From: Chryseobacterium indologenes
GTDB taxonomy: Bacteria; Bacteroidota; Bacteroidia; Flavobacteriales; Weeksellaceae
DNA: 64,000 bases
Direction of reading: 5' to 3'
Assembly (NCBI RefSeq): GCF_002025665.1
Contig: NZ_CP018786.1
Coordinates: 2,108,001-2,172,000, forward strand
A model generated the notes under the pieces. The model worked only from the letters and a program-made list of their open reading frames with translations. It ran no database searches and had not been told where the DNA came from. A program made the position numbers and the translations under genes. Of the stretch, positions 50,497 to 60,300 are shown piece by piece. Positions within the stretch are counted from its first letter, which is position 1; every line of letters starts with the position of its first letter.

Positions 50497-51636
50497 TCAA
50501 AGATTCCTTTTCAAATGCTCCAGCGCCTGAATAATCAGCTCATCTTTTTTTGCAAAACTAAACCTGATATAATCAGAATTCTGTCTTGAATTATAGAAAG
50601 CAGAAAGTGGAAGACAGGAAACCTTCTTCTCAATGGTAAGCCACTTCGAAAATTCCACATCCGTCATACTTTTAGAGATATTCCTGAAATTAACCACCTG
50701 AAAAACACTTCCTTCCGATTTTTGTTCAATCTGAAAAGGAGTTTCCTGTATCATTTCATTAAAAATATTTCTTTTCGTCTGCATGAGTTTTTTATTAATA
50801 TCCGGATCAAATACATCGAGATATTTTGCGATAGCATATTGTGCAGGAGCATTCGCGCTATAAGAAATATACTGCTGATGACACTGGAATCTTGCTGTTA
50901 AAGCTTCTGAAGAGAGCATATAACTCACTTTCCATCCGGAAGTATGAAACATTTTACCAAAAGAAAAAATACAGAAAGTCTTTTCCCTAAGCCCCGGATG
51001 GATGAAAGAACTGTAATGTTCAGTTTCATCATAACAATAAGTATCATATATTTCTTCTGAAATCAAAAAAATGTCGTGGTCTTTAATCATTTCATACAGC
51101 TGGTTCCAATCTTCCTTTTTCCATACTTTTCCGGTGGGATTCTGTGGAGAGTTGACAATGACTGCTTTTGTCTTTTCAGTAATACAATCTTTAAACAGAT
51201 TCCAATCGATGGTAAAATCACCATCAAGATCATAGTAAACAGGAATTCCGCCATTCATAACAACAGCCGGCCCATAGGTATAGTAAGATGGCTGGATAAT
51301 GATGACTTCATCACCTTGATTCAGAATTGATTTCAGGGAAGTATATAAAGCAAAGGTTGCGCAGGGAACAATAGTAACTTCCTTACTCGTGACTGATATG
51401 CTGTGAGCCCGTTTTGTGTTGAAACGAATAATACTTTCAATCAGCAGAGGGTTGCCCGCAAGAGGTTCATAATGATAAGTGCTTTTTTGAGCAGCTTCTT
51501 TTAAAAATTCCGTAAGGCGTTCATCAATATCAAAATCGGGGAGCCCTAAAGAAAGATCAAAACTTCCATGTCTGTTGGCCAGCTTGGACATCTCCGTAAA
51601 AAAGGAATAATGAGTAAATCCGTAAATTTTATCCAC
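50497..51636 (-). CDS. PLP-dependent aminotransferase class I/II (methionine aminotransferase YbdL-like)
   Basis: 379 residues, fold type I. The PLP-binding Lys is in SFGKMFHTSGWKVSY (about 225-239), the PLP phosphate/ring sites are in VNSPQNPTGKVW and SEEIYDTYCYD, and the carboxylate-binding Arg is in SDYIRFSFAKKDE near the C-terminus. The N-terminal SLGLPDFDIDERL and YEPLAGNPLL fit the YbdL/kynurenine-aminotransferase-like group. It probably uses methionine, phenylalanine or tyrosine. It converges on hppA. Confidence 0.9.
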   Translation of the reverse strand: MDKIYGFTHYSFFTEMSKLANRHGSFDLSLGLPDFDIDERLTEFLKEAAQKSTYHYEPLAGNPLLIESIIRFNTKRAHSISVTSKEVTIVPCATFALYTSLKSILNQGDEVIIIQPSYYTYGPAVVMNGGIPVYYDLDGDFTIDWNLFKDCITEKTKAVIVNSPQNPTGKVWKKEDWNQLYEMIKDHDIFLISEEIYDTYCYDETEHYSSFIHPGLREKTFCIFSFGKMFHTSGWKVSYMLSSEALTARFQCHQQYISYSANAPAQYAIAKYLDVFDPDINKKLMQTKRNIFNEMIQETPFQIEQKSEGSVFQVVNFRNISKSMTDVEFSKWLTIEKKVSCLPLSAFYNSRQNSDYIRFSFAKKDELIIQALEHLKRNL

Positions 51637-51797
51637 CTATTTTGTATTTTATTCAAATATAATAAAATTTTAATATCAAAATTATACTTAAAGTCTATGT
51701 GTTGTTCTATTTATAATGAACTGCATATTATTTTGTCCTCGTGATTATTGATGCTGGGATTCAATAAAAATTGTTATTTTTAAGAAATTTATCTTCT

Positions 51798-52838
51798 ATG
51801 AGAAAAATACTTATTCCGTTAATAGCAGTGGCTGTAGTAACCAGTTGTGGAACGGCAAAAATATCTGACGGGAATGCTTCACATCCTGTTTCAACAAAAC
51901 ATAACAAAGCATTTAACAATGCCTATAAAGAGATTAATGCAGAGGATTTAAAGAAAAACCTGTACGTCATTGCAGCAGACGATATGGAAGGGCGTGACAC
52001 CGGAAGCAAAGGACAGAAAAAGGCGGGTGAGTATATGATTAATTACTATAAAAATCTGGGTATTGCAGCGCCAAAAGCATTAGGTTCTTACTATCAGAAA
52101 GTACCGTCCGAATTCATGAAGAAAAGAGGAGGAGGGAACCTTCCGGATTCTGAAAATATTTTAGCTTTTATTGAAGGAAGTGAAAAACCGGACGAGATTG
52201 TAGTAGTTTCTGCACATTATGATCACGTAGGAACAAAAAATGGAGTAGTATACAATGGAGCAGACGATGACGGTAGTGGAACTGTAGCTGTAATGGAAAT
52301 TGCTAAGGCATTCCAACAGGCTAAAAAAGCAGGTAAAGGACCTAAAAGATCCATTCTGTTTCTACATGTTACAGGAGAGGAACACGGGCTGTTTGGTTCA
52401 GAATATTATTCCGAAAATCCTGTTTTCCCATTAGCGAATACGGTGGTTGACCTTAATATTGATATGATCGGACGTGACGATCCTGCCAACAGAGGAAAGC
52501 AATATGTGTATGTGATTGGCTCTGAAATGTTAAGTTCTCAGCTTAAAGTCATTAATGAAGCAGCTAACAAAAGAACCAACAACCTGGAATTGAATTACAA
52601 ATACGATGATTTGAATGATCCTGAACAACTGTATTACCGTTCAGATCATTATAATTTTGCCAAGCATAATATTCCTGTAGCATTTTTCTTTGATGGTATT
52701 CATGAAGATTATCACAAACCGGGAGATGATCCTGAAAAGATTGATTATCAGTTGTTGGAGAAAAGAACCCAGCTTATTTTTACTACAGCCTGGGATATTG
52801 CCAACAGAGAAGAAAGAATTGTCGTTGACAGAAAATAA
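51798..52838 (+). CDS. M28-family zinc aminopeptidase, lipoprotein
   Basis: 346 residues from the ATG at 51798; the TTG at 51771 would place an extra nine residues in front of the signal. The lipobox is VTSC. The M28 zinc site is complete: His in VVSAHYDHVG, bridging Asp in NGADDDGSG, Glu-Glu in HVTGEEHGLFG, Asp in NIDMIGRDD and His in HEDYHKPGDD. It is a periplasmic or surface peptidase that trims peptides. No T9SS domain is seen. Confidence 0.93.
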   Translation: MRKILIPLIAVAVVTSCGTAKISDGNASHPVSTKHNKAFNNAYKEINAEDLKKNLYVIAADDMEGRDTGSKGQKKAGEYMINYYKNLGIAAPKALGSYYQKVPSEFMKKRGGGNLPDSENILAFIEGSEKPDEIVVVSAHYDHVGTKNGVVYNGADDDGSGTVAVMEIAKAFQQAKKAGKGPKRSILFLHVTGEEHGLFGSEYYSENPVFPLANTVVDLNIDMIGRDDPANRGKQYVYVIGSEMLSSQLKVINEAANKRTNNLELNYKYDDLNDPEQLYYRSDHYNFAKHNIPVAFFFDGIHEDYHKPGDDPEKIDYQLLEKRTQLIFTTAWDIANREERIVVDRK

Positions 52839-52867
52839 TTATTAATTTTAGAGCACACTGAAATACA

Positions 52868-52995
52868 TTGTTAAGCCCAAAGGCATAAAGTATCTTTTAT
52901 TTACAGCGCTTTGAACATAATCAATTTTATCGTAGATAAAATCCTGCGCCTTAAAAATTTCATCATAAAATATTTTACGCCTTTGCGTTTATCAA
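52868..52995. repeat. Dispersed palindromic element, copy 2
   Basis: A shorter relative of the 19909-20155 element. It shares the TTTTATCGTAGATAAAA palindrome (52925-52941), then TGCGCCTTAAAA, then ACGCCTTTGCG near 52977-52988, in the same order as copy 1's right half. The left arm AAAGGCATAAAG is at about 52879-52890. Confidence 0.55.
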
Positions 52996-53007
52996 CAAAC
53001 CATCAAC

Positions 53008-53817
53008 ATGAAAAACATAATCCGAGAAGCAAAGCCAGAAGACATTCCACAGATTCAGAAGGTAAGAAATGCTGTGAAAGAAAACACGCTGTCAGATCCT
53101 GGATTGGTTACCGATAAAGATTGTGAAGAGTTTCTGTTTCAAAGAGGAAAAGGCTGGGTTTGTGAAGTAGAAGATCAGGTTGTTGGGTTTTCCATTGCAG
53201 ATCTGAAAGAAAACAATATCTGGGCACTTTTTGTACATCCAGATTTTGAAAATCACGGAATCGGCAGAAAACTCCATGATATTATGCTGGACTGGTATTT
53301 TGAGCAAAATAAAGATTTCGTATGGCTGGGTACTTCACCTGAAACAAGGGCTGAAATCTTCTACAGGAAATCTGGATGGAAGGAAGCCGGAACTCACGGA
53401 AACGGAGAAATGAGGTTTGAAATGACTTTTGAAAACTGGAAAAATAAAAATACGATGACCCTAAAACTAAAATCCATCAGACCTTTTATCGGAGCACAAA
53501 ACTTTGAGATCAGCAGAAATTTTTATAAAGATCTGGGTTTTGAAGAAGTGATCCTGGAGCCAAAATTATCACTTTTTATACGTGAAGAAATTAGTTTTTA
53601 TCTTCAGGATTATTACGCAAAAGACTGGGTGGACAATACCATGATTTTTATGGAAGTTGCCAATACCGATGAATTCTGGAACGAACTGCTGTCTTTAGGA
53701 CTTACAGACAAATATCAACATGTAAAATTGACTCCTGTAAGAACAATGGATTGGGGAAAAGAATGTTTTGTTCACGATCCGTCAGGGATATTGTGGCATT
53801 TTGGTGAGTTTTTTTAA
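53008..53817 (+). CDS. GNAT acetyltransferase fused to VOC (glyoxalase-like) domain
   Basis: 269 residues. Residues 1-145 are a GNAT domain with the acetyl-CoA loop NHGIGRKLHDIML. Residues 150-269 are a VOC domain (RNFYKDLGFEEVILEPKLS, HDPSGILWHFGEF), similar to bleomycin-resistance-like proteins. The join is at a Met (residue 150, 53455) that starts the VOC half, so the two may once have been separate adjacent genes. No stop codon separates them. The endonuclease V-like gene follows after 13 nt, and a short repeat-filled gap precedes the gene. The reaction is unknown; both halves may act on one toxic compound. Confidence 0.8.
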   Translation: MKNIIREAKPEDIPQIQKVRNAVKENTLSDPGLVTDKDCEEFLFQRGKGWVCEVEDQVVGFSIADLKENNIWALFVHPDFENHGIGRKLHDIMLDWYFEQNKDFVWLGTSPETRAEIFYRKSGWKEAGTHGNGEMRFEMTFENWKNKNTMTLKLKSIRPFIGAQNFEISRNFYKDLGFEEVILEPKLSLFIREEISFYLQDYYAKDWVDNTMIFMEVANTDEFWNELLSLGLTDKYQHVKLTPVRTMDWGKECFVHDPSGILWHFGEFF

Positions 53818-53830
53818 GGAAGAGAAAAAT

Positions 53831-54331
53831 ATGATTTACGCATTCGACACCTACTATTATGAGGATTATGCCAATACAGTGTGTATTGCATTTGAAGACT
53901 GGACTTCTGAAAAAGAAGTGGAAACTTTCATAGAACAGACTCCTGTGAGTTCAGAATATGAAAGCGGAGCCTTTTACAAAAGAGAATTACCCTGTATTTT
54001 AAGTCTGTTGAAGAAAATAACATTAAGAGCGGAGGACATTATCATTGTCGATGGATATGTCACTTTGGATAATGATGGAAAAATTGGTCTGGGTGGACAC
54101 CTTTACGAAGAATTGGAAGAAAAGTATCCTATTGTTGGGATTGCAAAAAATGAATTTACAACGCCGGATTCCCAGCGAAGAAGTGTTTTCCGTGGAGAAA
54201 GTAAAACACCTCTTTTTGTAACTTCCAGAGGAATAGATGTGGATGATATTCAATTTAAAGTAGAGCAGATGCATGGAGATTACAGAATGCCTACGCTGTT
54301 GAAAAAATTAGATCAGCTAAGCAGAGCATAA
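53831..54331 (+). CDS. Minimal endonuclease V-like protein
   Basis: 166 residues from the ATG at 53831. It aligns by eye with endonuclease V (Nfi), which cleaves near deaminated bases such as inosine. The catalytic acids are kept: Asp6 (YAFDTY), Glu52 (FYKRELP) and Asp74 (IIVDGYV), and there are VGIAKNEF and the C-terminal TPLFVTSRGID and MHGDYRMPTLLKKLDQLSRA. Compared with E. coli Nfi it lacks about 40 N-terminal residues, and the PYIP wedge and HPRR motifs are absent. It follows the GNAT-VOC gene by 13 nt. The substrate may differ from inosine DNA. Confidence 0.75.
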   Translation: MIYAFDTYYYEDYANTVCIAFEDWTSEKEVETFIEQTPVSSEYESGAFYKRELPCILSLLKKITLRAEDIIIVDGYVTLDNDGKIGLGGHLYEELEEKYPIVGIAKNEFTTPDSQRRSVFRGESKTPLFVTSRGIDVDDIQFKVEQMHGDYRMPTLLKKLDQLSRA

Positions 54332-54375
54332 ATAATAAAGTCTTACAAAAAAGTAAGATTTTTTCTTATTTATAA

Positions 54376-54393
54376 ATATACCGATTAGTATAT
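54376..54393. promoter_or_regulatory. TetR-type operator 1 upstream of the thiolase gene
   Basis: ATATACCGATTAGTATAT, with perfect six-base outer arms (ATATAC/GTATAT). Lies just upstream of the -7 box at 54400. Confidence 0.6.
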
Positions 54394-54399
54394 TTTGGT

Positions 54400-54407
54400 T
54401 ATCTTTG
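54400..54407 (+). promoter_or_regulatory. -7 box (TATCTTTG) of the thiolase gene
   Basis: Exact TAnnTTTG between the two operator-like palindromes, giving a leader of about 75 nt before the ATG at 54488. Confidence 0.6.
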
Positions 54408-54452
54408 TTGTAATTCCCTAATCAAAAATAAAAGGGATTTTTTTAATTAAAA

Positions 54453-54470
54453 ATATACTGATCGGTATAT
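54453..54470. promoter_or_regulatory. TetR-type operator 2 upstream of the thiolase gene
   Basis: ATATACTGATCGGTATAT, whose complement differs from operator 1 at one base. Lies in the 5' leader, 17 nt before the ATG. Confidence 0.6.
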
Positions 54471-54487
54471 TATAAAAAATAAAATCT

Positions 54488-55663
54488 ATGAAAGAAGTAT
54501 TTATAGTAGCAGCAAAACGAACCCCGATAGGTGGTTTTATGGGAAGCCTGTCCGGATTTACTGCGCCTCAACTAGGTGCCTTGGCCATTCAGAATGCTTA
54601 TGAAAGTATTGGACTTTCTCCTGAGCACATTGATAGTGTGTATTTGGGAAATGTACTAAGTGCCGGATTGGGACAGTCGCCCGCCAGGCAAGCTGCAATT
54701 TTTGCTGAAATTCCCGTTGATAAAGATGCTGCCACGATTAATAAAGTCTGTGCTTCCGGAATGAAATCATCGATGATTGGAGCTCAGCAGATTCAGCTTG
54801 GACTGGATCATATTGTTATGACAGGAGGAATGGAAAGTATGAGCAATGTTCCGCATTATATCAAAATCCGACAGGGAACAAAGCTGGGAGATACTAATCT
54901 TACTGACGGATTGATTAAAGATGGGCTGTGGGACGTCTACAATGATTTTCACATGGGAAGTGCAGCCGAACTGGGCGTTAAGAAATATGAACTCACCAGA
55001 CATGAGCTTGATGAGTATGCGTTGTTTTCCTATCATAGAGCTCAGGAAGCGGCTAAAAATGGCAAGTTCGCAAATGAATTGATCCCAATATCGATTGAAG
55101 GCAAAAAAGGAACTACAATCGTTGATAAAGACGAAGATATTGATAAACTGATCCCAGAGAAAATTTCTTTGTTGAAACCAGCATTTGAAGCAGACGGAAC
55201 ACTTACAGCAGCCAATTCAAGCAATCTGAATGATGGTGCAGCAGCTATCATTTTAGCATCTTCTGAAGCTTTAGAACGATATCATCTGAAACCATTAGCA
55301 AGAATAATTGCCTATGCAGATGCCGCACAGGCACCGGAATGGTTTACCACTTCACCTTCCATTGCTATTCAGAAACTGTTGAAACAAACCGGTCTTAGTC
55401 TCTCTGATATCGACTTTTTCGAGATTAATGAAGCCTATTCATCAGTCATTTTATCCAATCAAAAAATTCTGGATTATGATATCAGTAAAGTAAATGTTTA
55501 TGGAGGAGCAGTGGCATTGGGGCATCCGATCGGTGCTTCAGGAGCAAGAATTATGACTACTTTAGTAAATGTTTTACGTCAGGAAAAAGGAAGATATGGG
55601 ATTGCTGCCATCTGTAATGGTGGAGGAGGAGCTTCCGCGGTTCTTATTGAAAATATAGACTAA
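54488..55663 (+). CDS. Acetyl-CoA C-acetyltransferase (thiolase)
   Basis: 391 residues, normal for thiolase. The acyl-accepting Cys is in NKVCASGMKSSMIG (about 90), the His in GHPIGASGARI and the second Cys in CNGGGGASAVLIE. It makes acetoacetyl-CoA from two acetyl-CoA or splits 3-ketoacyl-CoA in beta-oxidation. Two near-identical TetR-type palindromes (54376-54393 and 54453-54470) bracket the promoter, strongly suggesting repression by a fatty-acid-responsive TetR regulator such as FadR of Gram-positives; no such gene is adjacent. Monocistronic with terminator 55701-55739. Confidence 0.93.
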   Translation: MKEVFIVAAKRTPIGGFMGSLSGFTAPQLGALAIQNAYESIGLSPEHIDSVYLGNVLSAGLGQSPARQAAIFAEIPVDKDAATINKVCASGMKSSMIGAQQIQLGLDHIVMTGGMESMSNVPHYIKIRQGTKLGDTNLTDGLIKDGLWDVYNDFHMGSAAELGVKKYELTRHELDEYALFSYHRAQEAAKNGKFANELIPISIEGKKGTTIVDKDEDIDKLIPEKISLLKPAFEADGTLTAANSSNLNDGAAAIILASSEALERYHLKPLARIIAYADAAQAPEWFTTSPSIAIQKLLKQTGLSLSDIDFFEINEAYSSVILSNQKILDYDISKVNVYGGAVALGHPIGASGARIMTTLVNVLRQEKGRYGIAAICNGGGGASAVLIENID

Positions 55664-55700
55664 AGCAGTAAAATATCATAAATTTTTATCCTTGCTATTA

Positions 55701-55740
55701 AAAAGATCTTTCTTGAAGTAAAATTGAGAAAGATCTTTTC
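55701..55740 (+). terminator. Terminator of the thiolase gene
   Basis: Stem AAAAGATCTTTCT/GAGAAAGATCTTTT (about 13 bp) with a 12-nt loop. Confidence 0.7.
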
Positions 55741-55872
55741 GGATGGATAACAGATTGATTATCCATTGGTAAATCAAGTTATTAAATGTATATAGATAGA
55801 ACACCGATAGGTTATTTTTACTAAACTGACAAATATCATTACGTTGTTATTTTTATTCATTCTAAATAAATA

Positions 55873-55880
55873 TAAATTTG
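55873..55880 (+). promoter_or_regulatory. -7 box (TAAATTTG) of the GEVED gene
   Basis: Exact TAnnTTTG, 23 nt before the ATG at 55904. Confidence 0.6.
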
Positions 55881-55903
55881 TGCCAAGAAATTTAACGAAG
55901 AAA

Positions 55904-57214
55904 ATGAAAAAAATAACTACTCTTTCTGGTATTGTACTTGCCTCGCTGATGAATGCGCAGCTGCAATATTGTATGCCAACCTTTCAGTATGGAGCTGACA
56001 GCAATATGATCAGTAATGTGACTTTCGGAATGATTAATAATTCATCACCCGTTCAGTCCTCAAATGCACAAATTTATGAGAACTTTACGGCAATCTCTAC
56101 AGATTTGCAGTCAGGAAGCTCTTACCCAATATCCGTGAAAGGTCCTTCCAGTACATTTCCGAGCGATGTAGTCGTTTTTATAGACTTTAACCAGAATGGT
56201 AATTTTGATGATGCCGGAGAAAGTTTCTATATTGGAAGACTTGAAGCAGCCAATCCTGCGAATGCGTTTACCATCAACAATACAATAACGATTCCTGCCA
56301 CTGCAGCCAACGGAAGTACAAGAATGAGGGTTCTTAAAAATACCAATGTTCAGGCTTATTCAAATCCGGCAGCAGCTAATTCTATAAGTTCAGCTTGTGA
56401 CAGCAGCTTAAGAGCAGGGCAGACGGAAGATTATACGGTTAATATCATAGGAAATACAGTCAGTTTCCCTGCTCCTTATTGTGGAACTGAAAATATTACA
56501 AGCTTAACAGTTAGTGAGATCAGTACAGTAGAATTTGCCGGAGTTGTTAGAAACAGTGCGCTCGACGGGAATTCTGATGTTCTTGAAAATTTCACAGCAA
56601 CAGTTTTCAATGTGAACCGTGGAAATACCTATCCAATAACAGTTACAGGAGGTACACATGGCCAGACTACCGTATCAGCTTATGCTTATATTGATTTTAA
56701 TCATAATAATCAGTTTGATGCTGATGAGCAATTTAATCTGGGCTATCTGGATAATTCCAATCCGGTTTCCGGTCATGAGTCTGGAGTTACAACAGGTAAT
56801 ATCGCCATTCCGGCAGGAGCGCAGTTGGGAGAAACGCGTTTCAGACTGGTAAAAGCATACGAATCCAATTCATGGATGGGAGCTTTAAAGAATCTTCCTT
56901 GTCCTTCAGGTTGGTTTATCGGTCAGGCAGAGGATTATACTTTAAATATTCAGCCTGAGAGTCTTTCAACCATTGAAGTTTCTAAAGAGGCATCAGCCCA
57001 AGTGAAAATATATCCAAATCCTACCGCAAATTCTGTAACAATTAAGATGAAGGAAGGATTGGAGAAATACCAGATTTACAATATGTCCGGACAAAAGATG
57101 CTGGAAGGTAACTCGATGACGGTTTCTATGGACAGTTTTGTTCCAGGAATTTATTTGATTAAAATTCAGACAAAAAATCAGAAAACAGTCACAGAAAAGA
57201 TTATTAAAAAATAG
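55904..57214 (+). CDS. GEVED-domain secreted protein with T9SS sorting domain
   Basis: 436 residues from the ATG at 55904, which follows the promoter; the frame open from 55844 would begin before it. A signal peptide (1-19, ending LMNAQ) is followed by two GEVED-type beta-domains (about 25-190 and 195-365) with Ca-binding-like loops DFNQNGNFDDAGE and DFNHNNQFDADEQ, and conserved RxGQTEDYTVNI / IGQAEDYTLNI ends. Residues about 370-436 are a T9SS type A sorting domain (KIYPNPTANS, QIYNMSGQKM, and IIKK at the end). A surface or secreted adhesin-like or glycan-interacting role is inferred; GEVED domains are common in Bacteroidota exoproteins. Confidence 0.87.
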   Translation: MKKITTLSGIVLASLMNAQLQYCMPTFQYGADSNMISNVTFGMINNSSPVQSSNAQIYENFTAISTDLQSGSSYPISVKGPSSTFPSDVVVFIDFNQNGNFDDAGESFYIGRLEAANPANAFTINNTITIPATAANGSTRMRVLKNTNVQAYSNPAAANSISSACDSSLRAGQTEDYTVNIIGNTVSFPAPYCGTENITSLTVSEISTVEFAGVVRNSALDGNSDVLENFTATVFNVNRGNTYPITVTGGTHGQTTVSAYAYIDFNHNNQFDADEQFNLGYLDNSNPVSGHESGVTTGNIAIPAGAQLGETRFRLVKAYESNSWMGALKNLPCPSGWFIGQAEDYTLNIQPESLSTIEVSKEASAQVKIYPNPTANSVTIKMKEGLEKYQIYNMSGQKMLEGNSMTVSMDSFVPGIYLIKIQTKNQKTVTEKIIKK

Positions 57215-57260
57215 ACACATCATATCTAAATCATATCCATATCAATTTTTGTTTTTTAAT

Positions 57261-57288
57261 CGACAGGTCCTTTACCTGTCGGTTTTTT
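57261..57288. terminator. Terminator after the GEVED gene
   Basis: Perfect eight-base stem CGACAGGT/ACCTGTCG with T6 on the + side, between convergent genes. Confidence 0.8.
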
Positions 57289-57312
57289 ATTTGTCAGGTT
57301 TTAAGTTCAATA

Positions 57313-60300
57313 TTATGAACCAGATCCCAGTAAATCCATCAAATCCTGCTTAGAAAGTCCCTGAAGTTTCTTTCCATCGGTGGTCAACAGATTCTGGGCC
57401 AATTGTTTTTTCTTTTTCTGAAGCGTAAGAATTTTTTCTTCCACAGTATTGGAGCAGATCATCCGTACAGCAATTACATTTTTGGTCTGTCCTATACGGT
57501 AACTACGGTCAATAGCCTGGTTTTCTGCTGCAGGATTCCACCATGGATCTACAAGATAAATATAATCTGCCTGGGTAAGATTGAGACCAACGCCTCCGGC
57601 CTTTAAGCTGATCAAAAATACACGGATATCTTCATTGTTTTGAAAATGAGCTACTTTTTCACCTCTGTCTTTCGTTTGACCCGTTAAATATTCAAACTGA
57701 ATGTTATGACGTTCCAACTCAATTTTGATCAAATCAAGCATGCCTACAAACTGTGAGAAAACAAGGATTTTATGATCTTTTGACTTCCCAAGGATTTGCT
57801 CCATCAAAATTTCGATTTTAACAGCATTTTCACCGGAGTATCCCTCTTTCATCAGAACAGGGGAATTACAGATCTGTCTGAGCCTCGTAAGGCCTGTAAG
57901 AACATGCATACTGTTCTTGTTCAGATCATCGTCATCATTGGCTGCAATAAACTCACGAAGTTCTTTTTCATAAGCATCATAGATCTTGCGCTGTTCCGTA
58001 TTCATTTCACAGTAGATGACTGTTTCTGTTTTATCCGGAAGTTCTTTAGCAACCTGTTTCTTTGTTCTTCTGAGGATAAATGGCTTTATCTTTTGCTGAA
58101 GTTCCGCTGCACGTTTACTGTACTCAAATTTATCAATAGGAATGGCATAAATATCTTTAAAATGCTGTTTGCTTCCCAACAATCCTGGACAGGCAAAAGA
58201 AAGTTGGCTGTAAAGGTCAAATGTACTGTTTTCGACAGGAGTTCCGGTCAGTACAATCCTGTTTCTCGACTGAAGCAGACGTGCTGCTTTGTATCTTTCT
58301 GAATTAGGGTTTTTAATCACCTGTGATTCATCAAGAAATACATAACTGAAATTAAAATTTTTCAAAAATTTAATGTCTGAAAGAAGCATTCCATAGGTGG
58401 TAAGGACTACTTCATAATCAGGCATATGAGCCGTTGTTTTTGGCCGTTCAGCACCATAATGAAGCAGAACTTTTATAGAAGGCGCAAATTTGCTCATCTC
58501 TTCCTGCCAGTTGAAAAGAAGGGAAGTAGGAACCACAATCAGATTGGTGGTATGGCCTCGTTTTTCCCGCTGTGAAAGAATAAAAGCAATGATCTGGATC
58601 GTTTTTCCTAATCCCATATCGTCCGCTAAACATCCACCGAAGTTGAACTCGTCAAGAAAATTGAGCCAGTTCAGTCCATCATGCTGATAATCCCTCAGTT
58701 CAGCATTTAGCTCAGCAGGAATAGCTACTTCCGGAATGTCTTTTACTTTTGAAAATTTCGTGGAATATGAAGTAAGTTCTTCCTGAACCTCTTTACTCAG
58801 GACTTCTTTTTCAAACAATGAGGTAACTTCCGTAAAATTGATTTTCGGAATCTTTAAGAGTTCTTCATCAATTTCTCCTGCCCGAAAATAAGCGGATATT
58901 TTTTCCATCCATTCTTCAGGGAGAATTCCCATGCTGCCATCATCCAGCTGGACAAATTTACTCTTGTTCCGAATGGCACGGTGAAGTTGTTTTAAAGAAG
59001 CTTCTTTAGGCCCAAATCTCACTTTTAATTTGGCATTAAACCAATCCAGTCCGCTGGTGATTTGAATATTGATTTTAGCCCGATGAGGGTTTAATTTGTT
59101 GTTTTTTAATTCGTTAAAACCAAGTATGATGATTCCTTCATTTCTCCAGGTCTCAAACGCTTCAATAAACCAGTTGTTATCCAGGAACTTGTCTCTGTGA
59201 AGATAAAAATACTGATAGCCATCGATCTGTTCTTCAAAATCAGGATGCTGTTGCATCACCAATGAAGTAAAGCGGGCTTCGGCTGATTCATTTCTTTCTA
59301 TTTTAAAAGGATTTCCATTCTGGTCGGTATCAAAAATCTGCTTTCTGGAATACACCGGAACTTCTACATCACCATATTTCATAACGGGAGTAATTCCGAT
59401 ATAATTTTCCTGCTGACGGAGATAAATGACTTTTTCAGTCTGATAATTTTTATCTTCAAGCTGTACTTCTGTTGCAGGCTGTATGTAGCTGTAATTAATA
59501 TGAATACGCTCTTCTATAGAGGAAAGGGTGTTGTGCATAAACGCTTCATATTTCGAAGAATGAACCAGTAAAATTTCATTATTAGCCTTAAAGAACCTGA
59601 TGATTTTAAGCATGTCCGGATCATCTACGAAGCTGAAAACGTTACGGTTATAGACAAAATATTCATTTCTTAGAACAATATTTTTAAATGGGAGAGCAAT
59701 ATCGTTAAACAGTAATTCTCCGCTGATTTCAAAAAACGGATCTTTCTTAAAAACAGATAGTTGAATCTCTGCATCTAAAGTATTTAATTCAATATGAGAA
59801 AGTGACTTTGCGGAAACGGTTTCTGCGATTTCCCGGTCATGATAATAGACTTCCAGCTCCAGAGGATTCTGTACAATGAGCTTTAAAGCTTCCAGTTCTG
59901 ACGGATTGTAATCTTCATTATAATTATTCTGAAAAGAAGTGATAGCAGTGTAAAATTTAATGTCTGCCGGTTTCTCTGCTTTCCATATCAGCTGCATGGC
60001 ATCTATTGGAGTGACCGGATTTTTGATTTTTCCTGTCTGCGTCACCTCTGCCTCCATCAGAGAGAAGGTCATATGATTGTAATAACGGTGTTTACCGATA
60101 ACCAATATTTGCTTTTTACCCGATTCCAATACTGCCAGTTCATCCAGTTTAGAAAGATGCTGAGGAAGTAGATCTCTTGCCAGCATTACATCATCTACAG
60201 GAAGCATTTCCTTGATCTTGGGCAATATCCCAATTTGGCCATCTTTGTATTCCAGTTCAAAATACTGATCCAGATCCGGCTCGTTTTCCAGACCATATCC

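Noticed and set aside
57796..58302. A 168-codon + strand ORF inside the SNF2 helicase gene
   Set aside because: It is antisense to a clearly coding helicase with conserved motifs, and its translation has no domain pattern.
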